NCBI GenBank assembly: GCA_905250075.1
Contig: CAJNOP010000025.1
Location: forward strand, 193,669-257,668
Direction: 5' to 3'
Source of the DNA: Rotaria sp. Silwood1
Taxonomy: Eukaryota; Rotifera; Eurotatoria; Philodinida; Philodinidae
Length of the DNA stretch: 64,000 nucleotides
This document shows positions 37,361 to 50,315 of this stretch, one piece after another (the first letter of the stretch is position 1; each line of letters begins with the position of its first letter). The notes beneath the pieces are model-generated. The model was given only the letters and a program-made list of their open reading frames with translations, did not search any database and was not told where the DNA came from. Made by a program: the position numbers and the translations under genes.

Positions 37361-40197
37361 CTGATTTCAGCATTGTCTTTTCATTATCTGTGAGTTATTG
37401 ATATTTTTTTTTTACAAATGTGGTCAACGGTATTTCAATAGTGGATCACAAATCAGTTCTCAATTTTGAATTCTCCTTTATTACTACCTTGAGTGAACTT
37501 TTTTTTTCGTATGCTTGATGCGTACAGATGTCAAGACTTATCCATAGTGTATCACTTTCTTATTCAAGAATCTCAAGAAAAGCACTTGCATCAAAAGAAT
37601 TTCATTAATATGGTAATTAAAAGCACTAGATATCATTTCAAAAGTTGAACTTATTGCTAGAAAAAAATATTCGATCTGTTAAGCGATTGGAACTCGAAAT
37701 TATCCTTAATACATAGGACTTTTTCTTATGCGCCTGAGCAGTGCAACTCTGAAGACTTGTCCATAGCGCATGATGCTAAAACTTTTTGAAAACTGCTTAC
37801 TAGGCTTCGCGTTCACCAAACGAATATGCTGTATAGTGTATTTTTGAAATATATGTAAGATAATATTTGTCAGGAGACTAAAAGAACAGTTGCACAATAT
37901 TTGAGATGATTTTTGTGTTCGTGTATTGTGCATTATTTTTTATTCCGATATTGACTACCAATCGAAATAGAATAGCAGTGTTGCAATAAATGGAGTAGAA
38001 GCTCGTAGTAGGATCGTTTAACTTTCATTAGTAGATTTCTACAAATGATCAAAGTATTTCTCGATTTATCATATAGTCAGTCAATATCTATTTTGAATTT
38101 TTCATCTTCGGACTATATGGGAGTCATTTCAGTTTTAGTAAACCATAAATGAATACATAGCTCAATCCATGACTGTCGTTGTTTGTTTTTGTGTTATCAA
38201 CATTTTTTTCATTGATTTTCGTACTATAGAGAATTTATCTGAAAATGATCGTTTCATTCAACAGGATGAACAATTGATTGACTGTTTCCAATCAATCATA
38301 CTTCATTTTTTTACCAATGAAATGACATCTCTTGACAGGTTGTAGTAATGTTTCTAAGTGACTACAAATGATATGTTTGTAATTGACTGTGCTTAAATAC
38401 TTTTCGCGATATCCAGCGATGTTAGTAATTTTATGTGATTTTGGGTTACTTTGAATCAAATATTTTCACTTGAATCTTTTACTGTCCAGAAACAGAAGCT
38501 TTGAAAGGGGAATTTCGGAGCTTGATGAGGGCAGGCAGACGACTAATCAAAACTTGAGCATGAAACTGGCATCTTGTCGCTGCCGATGTACAAAAACCTA
38601 ATTTTCCAGTGTTAGGAGAAAGTAATCCCAACTTTCTATGCCTCTGTTCTCGATCACTACTCTGCTGACTGTGTCAGAAATCATTCACATATGCATCATC
38701 TTTTTGTCCCTAATTTCCTGTTTATCAATATAAACTCAAAAAGAAAATTGGTAGGAGGCCTTTGAATAGGACGCTATTTATTAGAGGGAGAAGGGAGTTT
38801 GGAAAAAAATAACTAAGAATAGCATGAAGAACGGGGATGAGGTCCAGCTGTGAATGGCGTCATACTCTTCTTGCTTTACGTAACAGTATAGATGCTCTAC
38901 TTCACATATCAACTCAGCATTAGCAGTTAGGAAGTAGATGACAGAACTTTCTCTTCCCAGAAAATTTCGGCTTTCTACTAGATTTATAATACTTTATGTA
39001 GAGGCTTTCATAATCATGTCTAATTTCTAACAGAATGAATACTTGTGCAATACTAGCTGTCTCTCGCAGAAATCAAAACGACGACGCTCTCAGTCAAGCA
39101 AATTTTTCACAGAAAGTTGACGATTTTAGCATGTTCTCTTTGGTATTTTCCAGAGAACCGAGTCAAAGAACTTTTTGCAAAACTGTCGTCACTTTCTTGT
39201 AAGTTCTCAGCCTATTTCTTCTTCAACCGCAATCGAAAACTTTGCAATAATCATGAACCCATTTCTGTTGTGAAAGATTTCCTTTACTCGAAATCCTCCG
39301 GGGACAACGAAAAGAAAGGAAATCATTGCTCAAATATAAATTCTATTATCTGTAAAATCATGATCAGGTTTTCAAGCTACGATGGCCTTCTGGAAAGTGT
39401 TTTGTGATGAAAAAATTTTAGGCATGTCTATTGATATCAACCAACGAAACGTCGATGAGGAGTTGAAGGTTTTCTTTAGTTCATTCTAATTTTGAATGAC
39501 ACACAACATGAACGCATTTTATTTGCTTTTGGTCAAACGCTGAAGACAACTTGTGACAAAGATCTATCTGTTTGTCCAGATTTTATACTTCTGTATTTTA
39601 ACTTAATTTAGTATGTGGAACAGTGAACTAAAAAAAACTATCGCACAAACGGACTATATAGTCAGACGGAAAACTTATAACTGAAAACCAGAAAAAAAGA
39701 TCCACTTGGGTACGCAAATCAATTTTGATAGAGTAACACCACGAATAATAGAGGAAAATTAGGGAATTGACGAAAAATGACTAAAGGTAACAAAAGGGAG
39801 GAAGCCAAAAAGTGTAAAAAACCGAATGGCATCCTTTGCAAGCAGCATCTCGAATATGAGAAGGTTAATTAATTTCCTTTTTTTGACTCTTCTTTTTCTA
39901 AGCATGTAACGCAACCTCGTCAGTATCTTGATTTTTATTCATGCATAGGAATGTTTCGAAATTCTGCTTTCGTAAAGTTACCAAAAATTTCACATGATGC
40001 TTTATCAGCGTATCCAGATTTGGAATCAATTTAGAGTGTATCAATTTTTACGAATATTTTCAAGTAAGAAAAAAAATCATTTACTAACCTGCAATGCCAT
40101 GTACCAGTGGCACTATTTATGACAAATCGCTGGGCGCAAAATGGAGTAGGTGTCTACATACCGTTAACGGAAGAAACCAATGAAATCTAATTGCGTC
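37361..40197. other. Intergenic, no intact gene
   Basis: Contains a pair of diverged direct repeats (about 37505-37560 and 37722-37780, sharing forms of AAGACTTGTCCATAG). The stretch 38460-39400 has higher GC and a 96-codon frame at 39117-39407 with no recognisable domain. It may be decayed coding or repeat DNA. Confidence 0.4.
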
Positions 40198-40437
40198 TTA
40201 AATAATCTGATATATAAGAGTGCCTTTTATTTCTTTCATTATGTTACATTTTGTGGAAGGGATAAGTATGCATGTGAAACCGTTGCAGGTAATTATTTTT
40301 GCGTGTTCTATGATAGTCTTGAAGTCAGCTTCATTGAATGATACTGCATCAGCTACAGGTATTGAAGTAGCTAAACAGATCGGCAGTTGTTCATTGTGAG
40401 ATAACTTCATAAACCCGTCCAATCCATCTATACACAA
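40198..40437 (-). pseudogene. Unrecognised protein fragment
   Basis: A 79-codon minus-strand frame (MCIDGLDGFMKLSHNEQLPI, then ATSIPVADAVSF and EADFKTIIEHA) has protein-like composition but matches no family I can name. On the same strand near 40120 the string INSATGTWHC precedes a GT. It looks like part of a broken or missed gene. It lies head-to-head with the fragment that starts at about 40447. Confidence 0.3.
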
Positions 40438-40446
40438 TGCTAGACA

Positions 40447-40820
40447 GCTTCAATTTCGGTTCGATCCCGAATCACACATCAACGGTTGGTGGTATGTCAA
40501 AATGGTAGAAGACACCACAGCATCATGGGACAATAATTACCTCTGCACAAATTACAATATAGGCTTGTCATGGAGATGGAGAGTTCCTAACGGGTGTCCT
40601 TCATCCATAAAGTGTGTGGCTCTTGTTGAACCTTATGATCCGCAGTTAGCATGATGGCAAGACAATGCGCTCTGTCTTCCAGCAAACTCAAGCATTGAGC
40701 TTGCCAGGTCAAATTATGGTTCAATCGATCATATGTCATGCGTCAGACTATATGGTAGTGATTCGCCAAGTGTCTTTCAAAACAACCACTTATGCTGGAG
40801 AGAGCATAAAGATTAAACAC
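40447..40820 (+). pseudogene. Relic of a repeat protein with W-x-DN-x-LC motifs
   Basis: Reading in the frame of CTT CAA TTT at 40447 gives INGWWYVKMVEDTTASWDNN followed by YLCTN, later WQDNALCLP and finally FQNNHLCWRE: three repeats of a (W/F)-(D/Q)-(N/D)-N-x-LC motif in about 120 residues. One in-frame TGA (40652) interrupts it, and no start or signal peptide is found, so I call it a pseudogene. The repeat resembles a Trp/Cys-rich extracellular, perhaps lectin-like, module. The family name is not known to me. Confidence 0.45.
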
Positions 40821-41039
40821 ACTTTTCTTCCAGTTTTGTTACATTCAAATCGAATAGGATAATAAATCTGTTTGTGTAACATTTATTCGTAGTAATGGTG
40901 TGAACATTCGTTTTTTAGACATATTAGTGATACATTTGTGTGTGGATGTGGCTGCGCGTTAACTAATCGAAAATAGATCTCCCTATCACTTGATAAAAAA
41001 CAAGTTTAACCAGTTATTCTCAACTCTTAGTGTGTAGAT

Positions 41040-41330
41040 GTGAGGTTTTCAATATTAGTATTTTGCTCATTGACACCCTATTTCCACCCGGTGTGTGTGT
41101 TTTAGGTGTAGGTGTGGGTAAGAAAGAGTAAGTGTATGTCCATGGTATTGACTATGGATATCGGTGTTAGTGTGTGGATATGAGTGTAGGTGTGAGTGCA
41201 AGTACTGATCTGGATGCGAGTCTTAAATTCACCTAACCGCATCCACATACAGACCTAGATGCCCATCCAACAGGCACACTTACATCCCACGCTGACACTC
41301 CACATTCACATCCACCCATAAATCGCTACT
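41040..41330. repeat. GT-rich then CA-rich strand-switch repeat
   Basis: The first half is rich in GTGTGG/GGTGTAGG/GTGTGGAT words on the plus strand. From about 41230 the plus strand becomes CACATCC/CCACATTCACATCC, the complement of the same words. This makes an imperfect inverted repeat of TGTGGA/TGTAGG-type units, probably degenerate minisatellite or telomere-like sequence in opposed orientations. Confidence 0.45.
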
Positions 41331-41570
41331 TTTATAATATTTTTTTACATGGAAAATAATCATTATCGACCTTTCAAAGACACTTTCCAACCACGTGACT
41401 TATTCAACTATGGTTTGATGGTCCACAAAGACGGATTGATTAGTTGAATGTAAAACATGAGTTAACACTTTTCGAAGATATCATTAGAAATTTCTTCCAA
41501 ACTAGATTCGAAATGATTCATTTTCATTTTTCTAAAATGTAATTTTGTGAAAGATAAATTGAAGAAAACA

Positions 41571-41576
41571 TTTATT
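41571..41576 (-). terminator. Polyadenylation signal of the ankyrin gene
   Basis: TTTATT on the plus strand (AATAAA on the minus), 30 nt past the stop codon of the minus-strand gene. Confidence 0.45.
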
Positions 41577-41605
41577 TAAAAATTTTTACAATATACATCA
41601 GTTTA

Positions 41606-44600
41606 TCAAAGTAAAATACAAGTTTTTGATTTTTCATTGTCATTTTGTTCGATTTTTGTCAAGAAATTTTTTATTATTTGTTGTCTTTTTGATAATTTCT
41701 CTAAATTGACATCTTTTTCTTGCTCTATTTTTGCCAAATTTTCATTGGGTTTGGTTTCGATTGGCACGAATTGCTGTTTAAAAATATCTCTTAGTTCAAT
41801 ATCATCTTCTAAACTATTGATTATATCAATAACATCAATACATTGCGATTTTTTCGGTTGTGTACGTAATGATTTCGATTGGGAATTTTGATTCATAGTA
41901 AACTTTGATTTATACATTTGACCTATTAATGGTATACCTAATTCAATTAAACATTTTATCGATGCAATTGAACGATGTTCAAGTGCAAGAAATAATAATG
42001 GAATATAACGTTGACCTTGAATATAATCATTTAAAGATGAATTAGGATTAAAGTCTTTAAGATGAAAACCCATATGAATGATTTTATCATTAATTAGTTT
42101 AATATCTTCAATAGAATTATTTTCAATAGCTTTTTTTAAACTTGAATAAAAAGCTAATTTTAAATAATTACTGATTGCTGATGATTTTTTTTCTAATTCA
42201 TTTTTTGGAAAATCTTGAGTATGAAATTCTTTACAACATAAATCACGATTAAGTAAATAATCATTTGGATAGAAATTCATACAATCAAGAATCTAAAGAA
42301 AAACGTTTTTGCTCTTTAAAAGAATCAAATAAGGAACGAAAGTTTTTTACTTGTTTGCCATCGGATTGTTCGAGAATTTCAATCGATTTTTTATCATCCA
42401 TTATACATGCATAATGGTAACATGTAAGGTTCAGATTGTCTCTTGTATCAATAACATCATTGCAATTATCACAAATGAATCTAAATAAAAAGTTATGCTT
42501 TTACAATATGTCGAAAACATATGTAGAACATTAGCATTACAAAAATCTAGCATAGAACTATTCGAATCTATTGAAAAAGGTTCTCTAAGTTATACTAAAC
42601 TGTTCAAACAGTTCTTTTGAGAATTATTGATCAATTCAAAAAATTTTGGTTCTATTTTTCAGAAAGGCACTTTCAAATATAAAAGGCTTTTGCTCTGTTA
42701 CTCAAATATTACTGCCAAACTAGTACAAAATTTTTCGATTAGTTTCATTCTAGGAACTGAACTATTGGAAGAAATCAATTCCTACCAAAGACACTATTTG
42801 AACAAACCTTGAGATAGAATTTGGCTTGCCCTAGTAGTTCTCAAACTTGTTTGATCCGTGCTTTTGAATTAAGAGCTGATTAATCACTTGATGGAACAAG
42901 GGAGATTCGAAGCTCGATGAAAAATTGTTTTGCAGGACTCTATGTCGAACATTAAAATCTTATTTATCTTGAAAATATAATCTGCATAAAATTTAAGGCT
43001 TGTTATTAATAATCTCATCTTAATTTTATTTTTGAAAACTTTTGTCTAACTTATTATCGTATTGTATATAAATGCATATGCATCAGTCTGAACATTATCT
43101 TCATTATTGTTCATCTATCAATATCTTTGTATTGATAAAAATTTATTTAAAATGTGATATGTTGCTTAGAAAATGATGCGAGAAAATCTTTGGCAAACAA
43201 ATTATCAATCGAATGATACAATATAGTATTAGTCAAGTCCAATTTCATACTCTTGTAAACAAGACAATGAAAATTGATCCAATCAGATATGTAAAATGCT
43301 GATTATAGATTCTAATCAATATGCCTTAGATTCAAAATATTGTTTTCTGTGATTCATTTATCAAGGTGGTTGTGTACAATGATGAAATAAATTAAGTAAA
43401 TTCCTAATTATCAGTATTATCGTGAAATGATGTCTTAACACAAAGATCATTCAATTAAAATTTTTTGTCTTACTTTAACATAATGTATCTTTGATGAAGT
43501 ACAGCTAAATGTGCACATGTTCTTCCAAATGAATCTTTCGCATAGAAAATATCCGGTTTAATTTTAAAAATATTGTTTAATTTCATAAAATCGTCATCTA
43601 TAATAGCTTGTATTAAGTCCTTCATTAAAACAGGTAAACCTTTATATAATTTTAATGAGCATAATAGATCATAAACATATGTTGTCATTTGTAAATTTTT
43701 ATTTTGAAAAAATATTAATAAATGATAACCAAAATGATTTAAAATAAATTGTTTAATAATAAAATTTCTTTTCAATTGTATTATTAATATATCCATAATA
43801 GCATTATAAAATGGTTTTAATTTATTATAAATTACTGTTGATGTTGTAAATTCAATATATTCAATTATAGTTTGTTCTTGTTGATTACGTTGAGTAAGAA
43901 GTAATGGATAATGATAAAGAATATTTATAAAAAGATTTAAATATTCTTTATTTTCATTTTTTCTATATAAATAAATAAGATAAAATAAAAATGTTTCACC
44001 TTTTGATGATTTTATATACATATTTGAATTTAATAAAATAATTTTTCGTATATCATTTGAAATAAAATTATTAAAACAATGAAAAAAAAATGGTAAACCA
44101 TCCGTACATAATATATTAACATCTATATTTATTATTGATGAGTTATTAAATAAAATCTCAAATGGTTTAGATGAATGTGTATTAAGACAATATTCTAATA
44201 ATGATTTTGAACATGTACGAACACATGTTAATCTATGAATAGAATCAAATGAATTGAATTTTAAAAATATATTTTCATATTTATATATAATTAATGTTCG
44301 ATTCCAATCACATGCTAATATTGAATGAAGAAATTCATTTGTTACTTGATAATCAGCAAGAATATTAAGAATAGATGTACAATTAAGATCACGTGCTTTA
44401 TCTAATAATGATTTATTTGAATTATGTTTACAATCGACTTTAATAAAACCTAATGTTGATTTAAGAATAGTTTAAAATAAAAATTATTATTGATTTACCT
44501 TTAATTAATCGTTCTGTTTCTTGTATATTACTTGTTTCAATAGCAGCCCATATACCTTCACCATAACCTTTATATAAAGCTGTTAATTGTGAATTGTTTT

Positions 44601-45584
44601 TAATATAAACATTTGCTATTTTGCCTTCATGATTAACAATACGTGGATCAACTCCGACACGAAACAAAGCCTCAACAAAAATATTTATTGTATACAAACA
44701 TATACACATTGCCATTTTGTCAATAGCCGATACGCATAGATTAACTGACGAGAAAGGGATATGCCGATTCTTAGATCGTAATGTCAAAAATGACTTTTTT
44801 AGTATTGAGTATTCATTGTTATTGTCAACTTTTTGATAACGTTTTTTTGATCCGTTTTAATAGTTCTATCTAAAGCTCTCATTAGTTTTTATCGAATGTA
44901 AAAAAAAAAATGAAGCTCAGAATCGGTAGAAACTTACGAGTCTTATGAGAAAATCTGTGTAATTTCAGCTAATTTCATAAAATCTATAACTGTTCACATG
45001 AATTACTGATAACAACTTGTCGTTCAAAATTTTAGAACGACATTCTCTTTTGATATAAAAGTACCAATTTATAACTACACAAGAAAGAATAGATCATTTA
45101 ATAATTTATTTTTCACACAGGTCACCGGAAAATTGGCTCTCTGTTAATGATAAAATAGTATTATGCGTCTATGTGAAATAGATATTTTAAGAATTCTATT
45201 AAAATAAATACCTGTATTAAATCAAATTCAGTATCTGCATAACTTCGCATTAGAACTTCATGCAAAGGTGTATTGCCCTTAGCATTTGTTACATTCGGAT
45301 CGGCACCAGCATTACTCAATGCATAAATCATTCGAAAGGCGACACTATGCAAAGAAAACAATAAATACTATCAAATAAATGCATATTTACTTTTCTTGAC
45401 CATTTGAATTTCGACAAATAATATGAAAATATGAACCTTCTTTGGGATGATCAAATGTAGCTAATTCCGGTTCTTCATGAAGTAATGAATTGAGTTGTTG
45501 TAAAAGTTCATTCGAATACATTGTTCGATTCGAAAGTAATTTATACAACCGATTATTATAAAATGGATCACTTCTTAAAGGCAT
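41606..45584 (-). CDS. Ankyrin-repeat protein with C-terminal prenylation (CaaX) motif
   Basis: Six exons: 45584-45391, 45344-45212, 44670-44499, 44449-43474, 42480-42351 and 42292-41606. All have GT-AG introns, all phases agree, and they encode about 763 aa. Ankyrin-type repeats are visible in exons 1-3 (ALSNAGADPNVTNAKGNTPL then HEVL; FRVGVDPRIVNHEGK), at the end of exon 4 into exon 5 (SFGRTCAHLAVLHQRYIM; LTCYHYACIMDDKKSIEIL) and in exon 6 (YIPLLFLALEHRSIASIKCL). The middle (exon 4) is helical, Asn-rich and more divergent. The protein ends KTCILL; CILL fits a CaaX box with Leu last, the form preferred by geranylgeranyltransferase I, so membrane anchoring by a lipid is likely. There is no signal peptide or membrane helix. 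No orthologue is recognised; a scaffold or adaptor role is inference. The start Met has no strong acceptor just before it, so a further 5' exon is possible. Confidence 0.82.
42481..43473 (-). other. Intron 4 of the ankyrin gene
   Basis: 993 bp, GTAAGA...TTTATTTAG. No element recognised. Confidence 0.7.
44671..45211 (-). other. Intron 2 of the ankyrin gene
   Basis: 541 bp, GTATTT...TTTTTGTTGAG. No element recognised. Confidence 0.7.
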
Positions 45585-48500
45585 TAGTTCTCGTTTTCTT
45601 TCTCTTTTTACTATCTAGAGTAAGAATTTATGAATGATGAATGACAAAAAAAAAATGGCAAGATTTTTTAAATGTTCATTAATAAATATTTGATGTTATG
45701 AAATAACTTTGAAGATAATTTTCAGAAAAAAAGTGCTCACTGTTAAATATGATAATAAGCTTTCAAGGAAAAATTTATATTTTTAGATATTAATAGCAAA
45801 ATAAAAAGTTGATTTATTTTTCATTCTTTTTAATAAAATCATGTACTATAAAAGAAAATGTTTGCCTTATTATTCGTTCATTTTAATAGGTTTGTTAAAG
45901 TAACATTGCGTGAAAACTCTTCAACAATATGTTTGTTCGTCATGGCAATCTGTTTCCTCTTGTTGATAGATATAAAAAAAAAATAAGCATTTCTTTTCTC
46001 AAATATGCGTCTATATTAGAATAACTTGAGAGTATAAAAAGCTCAGTTTATAATGACAATATAAGCAATCATAGCAAAAGATTTTTTTTAAACAATAAAT
46101 CTATCTCAAAATATTGACATAAAAAGTATGATAACGACGTCGATAAAAATAACAAAATGAGATAAATGCGACTAAGAAGGTCAATGATTATTGAGCACGT
46201 TGTCATAATAGCCGAGCACAACAGATGGTAGATTGCTTTTCCAGAGCTCTCTTTGACAATGGCAAACCATGCTAAACAATATTGACAACAAGGCTTGATC
46301 TGTTCTAGAACATTCCAGTCTTCCTTGAAAGTTGAATGACTGGAATATATTTGTACTCTGTTAATAAAAAAGCAACAACGCAAACAAAAAATAGAGCACC
46401 TAGTAAAAATAGAAAAAAAAATTTTGCTCGAAATACAAAAATAAATAAGACAAATTATCCTTCTGACGATCGATTATTCTTGAAAAAATAACTATAATAT
46501 GTCAGAGATTTTTTACTTGACTTTTTTTGTTTTAATATAATGAGACTAACAAACATATGTGGCTTGCACATTTTGACTCCAAAGAGGCTGTACTGAGGAG
46601 TTTCTTTACTGATCCATTGTAATATCAGTCGATATAGGTATAATTATTTTTTTCTAACAAGAAGAAATATTGAGATTCGTTTGCATAACATTTAGATTCA
46701 CTGAGAGTGACGTGTCAATCGACATTTCATGATGAAGCACTGTTTTGAAGGTGGAAAGTACGTGTAGATGCAATCTCGGTTAGTTATCGACCATTGGGTA
46801 TGACTGACGGAAGAATTTACAACTATCTATAAAAAAATGTAACTAACAATAGATATAAAGCAGTTCCATTATCTCCACATAGGATTTTACACCTAGTATA
46901 TTGACGTGCATGTCGAGTAGGTTTGATAAATCTGATAGAATCTATTAAAAAAAAGACATATCTATATTATTGTTTTTTATAACTTAAAATTATAAGACAC
47001 TAATGAAAATATGTTTTGAATCTGATTAATGACTATGATTCATGCTAATTCTCAATGTTAACATGAGATATCCATTTCGGTCAATATTTACTGGTCTTGT
47101 AGACTAACAAAATCGTTGACAGAACATTTTCTTTGATCAATCTTGATTATAGAACATATTAAGTTGTCTAGAGAACCGAAAGTTTTTCTGTCACGAATCT
47201 GTTTTTTTTTTAATAAAAATACAACTGTTTCAATTTATGTACGAGATAGCTATCCATATTTGTATGTAACAATTTTCTGGATAATATTATTTTATGTAAA
47301 GATCCTTCGTGGAAAAGAAAACAGATTATTATCTTATAGACATCGTGATCTGATCTATAATGTGTACAGATTCATTACGATATTAGCAAAATGTTCGTTA
47401 GTTTCAAAATAGTTCTTTCGACAATAGCATATAAATACCTAAAAGTAATGCTTATAGTCATATTCATAATCAGCATGATTGATAATCTACAGTTCAATAA
47501 GGTTTTTTAGTAAGAAAGCGATTAAACATTTGAATTTGTTTCATCGAAAGTGTATGAATGATGATCTTCTCAATTCAATAAACACAAAAAATTTTGAACT
47601 AAATAGTTTTATATTTATCAAAGAGTAAGACCAGTACTATTGTGATTATTCAATAATGATACCGTTCAACAATAATAACAACAACAATCTTTTATAAAAG
47701 CAAGATATGATTATTTTGTCTAGGAAGAATGAATTCAACTATGTTTTTGTTTTGATTCTATTCAAAATCAGTCACAACAAAAAATAACATTCTATGTATT
47801 AGTGACAATGATTATATTACTAACGGATAGATTCAATCTGATCCTGATGTTATTTCTCTCATACAATCGAGTTTTAATAACGTATCTTCACCTAAGTAAC
47901 ATGATTCATCATGGTTAATAAGTTCTACTCGTATTTAAATAACGTATAAACCAAAAACAAAAAGAAGATGCAATAATTTTTTCTTTTTTATCCAGCGATT
48001 TGTTAATCAGATTCATCAACTGTGGCACATTCTTCTCGAATTTGAATAATAGTCGAGCATCAACTATTCCACTATTGTTTGATTATAAAATGATAATTGG
48101 TTTGTTATTTCTATCAATTCAATTGTAAGAAAGATTTTTTTTTTCTCTGTATACAAAGATCAAATAATAAGTCATCCAACATCAACATTTAAAATGTGTC
48201 ATTCAGCAAATGATCATACTTCTTGAGATACTCCATTAACAACAAGTTATTATATGACGATAAATGCAATTATGATATAAATAAGTATTTACTCCTATTT
48301 TACAATAAATATTGAGTTCTTGCTTTTGATGAAAGAAATGTTTATTTAGAATCATTTAAGAAACTTTATGTTGAATAATTGATTAATGATATCTATTTGA
48401 AGAACGTACTAATGTTTGTAAGCGGTTTAAGAGTGTGTGGGTATGGATAAAATTTCAAGCATTCCAAATTCAAAATCAATAAACAAATTCACACCAATAG

Positions 48501-50315
48501 ATTAAACTAAAATCATTGTGACTATTCTAAGAATATATCCGTTTGCTTTGTGTGATTTCCTTCGACATAAAAAAATGTATCTGTGATACATTTATGTGTA
48601 CTGTAATAATCGTCTACTATTAAAAGAAAAAAAAAGAACAATTCTATAGCTAGAAAATAGAACAGGCAAAAAAGTGATAAGATTGTTGTAGAATTCGTTA
48701 ATCTTCTCTGTTTAATTACGCTGTTTGTTTCTAACTGAATTATTGTGATCATGAATTTATTCTAGTTCTCTTGTACTGATTTTGGTAAAATTTTCTTTAT
48801 CTACTCGCTTTTTCTATTCAAACATACGTTCTTCTTCATTGCAGTATAATATGTATATTTTTTTCTGTCATAGAGACAAAGTTCGTTTCTGACAAAACAA
48901 ACATGTGGACACAAGACATACTTTATTATTCTGAAATCCGGTGTGACAAAAGTTCTACGACAGTATTTGTTTTTTGTATGTCACTCTCTTCATGAACGTG
49001 ATAAAACCTTGATGTTTTCTTCAAAAGATACTTCATTGAATGTTCTATTTGAATCACAAGACTAAATGTTTGTAAGTTTTTCGAACTTTTAATAGACTAA
49101 TAACAATGAACACGTCTGTCATTATGTTATTTTCTTTCGAGGGAAAATTGTAAGTCTATTTTATGTTTGACAACTAAGGTAATTCCTAAGAAAACTAATT
49201 TTAGATAAAATGAACTGTCTCAGACACTGTTAAAAACCAAAAGCATTCATTATTCTATCGATACTTCTTACGAGATTAGTACTGATTTATCTGCAACGTA
49301 TTTTCATACTGATCAGCTAAGACCAAATTCTCATTGTATTATTTGGTTAACCTTCATTCCTTTGCATTATTTCTTTTAAGAGTAAACAAAGTTTAATGTA
49401 GCGATCTGTGCATCGAGTTGACTGTTTTTAAAAGAAATATTTGAGAGCACCACAGTAACAAAACGTCCAAACCTCCCTCTCTACTTCATCACAATATTTA
49501 GTTCGTATCTCACAAAAATAGTATGTTAGATAAAATTTAGTACTACAAATGGTTCATGAACCGAAATAACAATATATATTAGTCAATTAAAATTCCCAAA
49601 GACAAAATTTTAAACTGACCTAACTCAGAAAGAGTCTCTAGCAAAACTTCCATATTTTGTTGATTGATTCCTTTGAAGAGTCCTATTATTTACAGGTGAC
49701 TGAAATTCTATATCTATCACAACCATTTATGAAATCGAAACAAATTATAGAGGGAATCCAAACAGAAAAAAACTGAATATAGTGCTTACTTCATTGACGT
49801 TAAAAAGATATTTAGCATCGTTTGTTGACAAACATCATTATAATGTCATACATATTTTACTTTTATAATATATAAATACAAAAATTATTTCTTCAAGGCC
49901 AATTCTTTATGTTGAAAAACAAAAGAATCAGTCATTATTTATGTTGATCATGAATAATAAAGACCGATATGCACCATTGTTTCTTATGTCTCGAATACAC
50001 TCGAAAGTTTCTTTACTGAATAGTTAAATGTGAATATTTTTTGTATTATTTATTCAACAGGTGATGCATATACTGTATATTTTCCAACTAAAGCGATTAT
50101 AGTTAATAAAAATATATTGAGTCTATCTTTTTATTTTAATTAATATCAAGTTGAAACGATTGATCCGACAATTATCTATGATTGAATACAGACATAGCGA
50201 GTTTCTATTCCATTTCATATTTAGTATCATGAACTATTTGAAATTATAAAATAGTTAGTCATTTCAAAGATATTTATACCATAGAAAACTTTTATATATA
50301 ACCGCTTTCAATATA
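45585..50315. other. Intergenic, no gene supported
   Basis: AT-rich. A 104-codon minus-strand frame at 46069-46383 is hydrophobic with paired cysteines but has no family resemblance or splice support. The last 170 bp (about 50145-50315) are one arm of the tandem duplication described for the protease-inhibitor locus. Confidence 0.45.

Larger units (their letters stand above)
40863..41605. other. Intergenic, including the GT/CA-rich block
   Basis: No gene. The 41040-41330 block is described separately. Confidence 0.5.

Noticed and set aside
40452-40466. GGTTCGATCCCG, which resembles a tRNA B box
   Set aside because: It encodes the F-R-F-D-P-E part of the repeat-protein relic, and no acceptor stem or A box surrounds it.
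46069-46383. 104-codon hydrophobic minus-strand open frame upstream of the ankyrin gene
   Set aside because: Possible membrane segment, but no homologue is recognised and no consistent exon can be attached.
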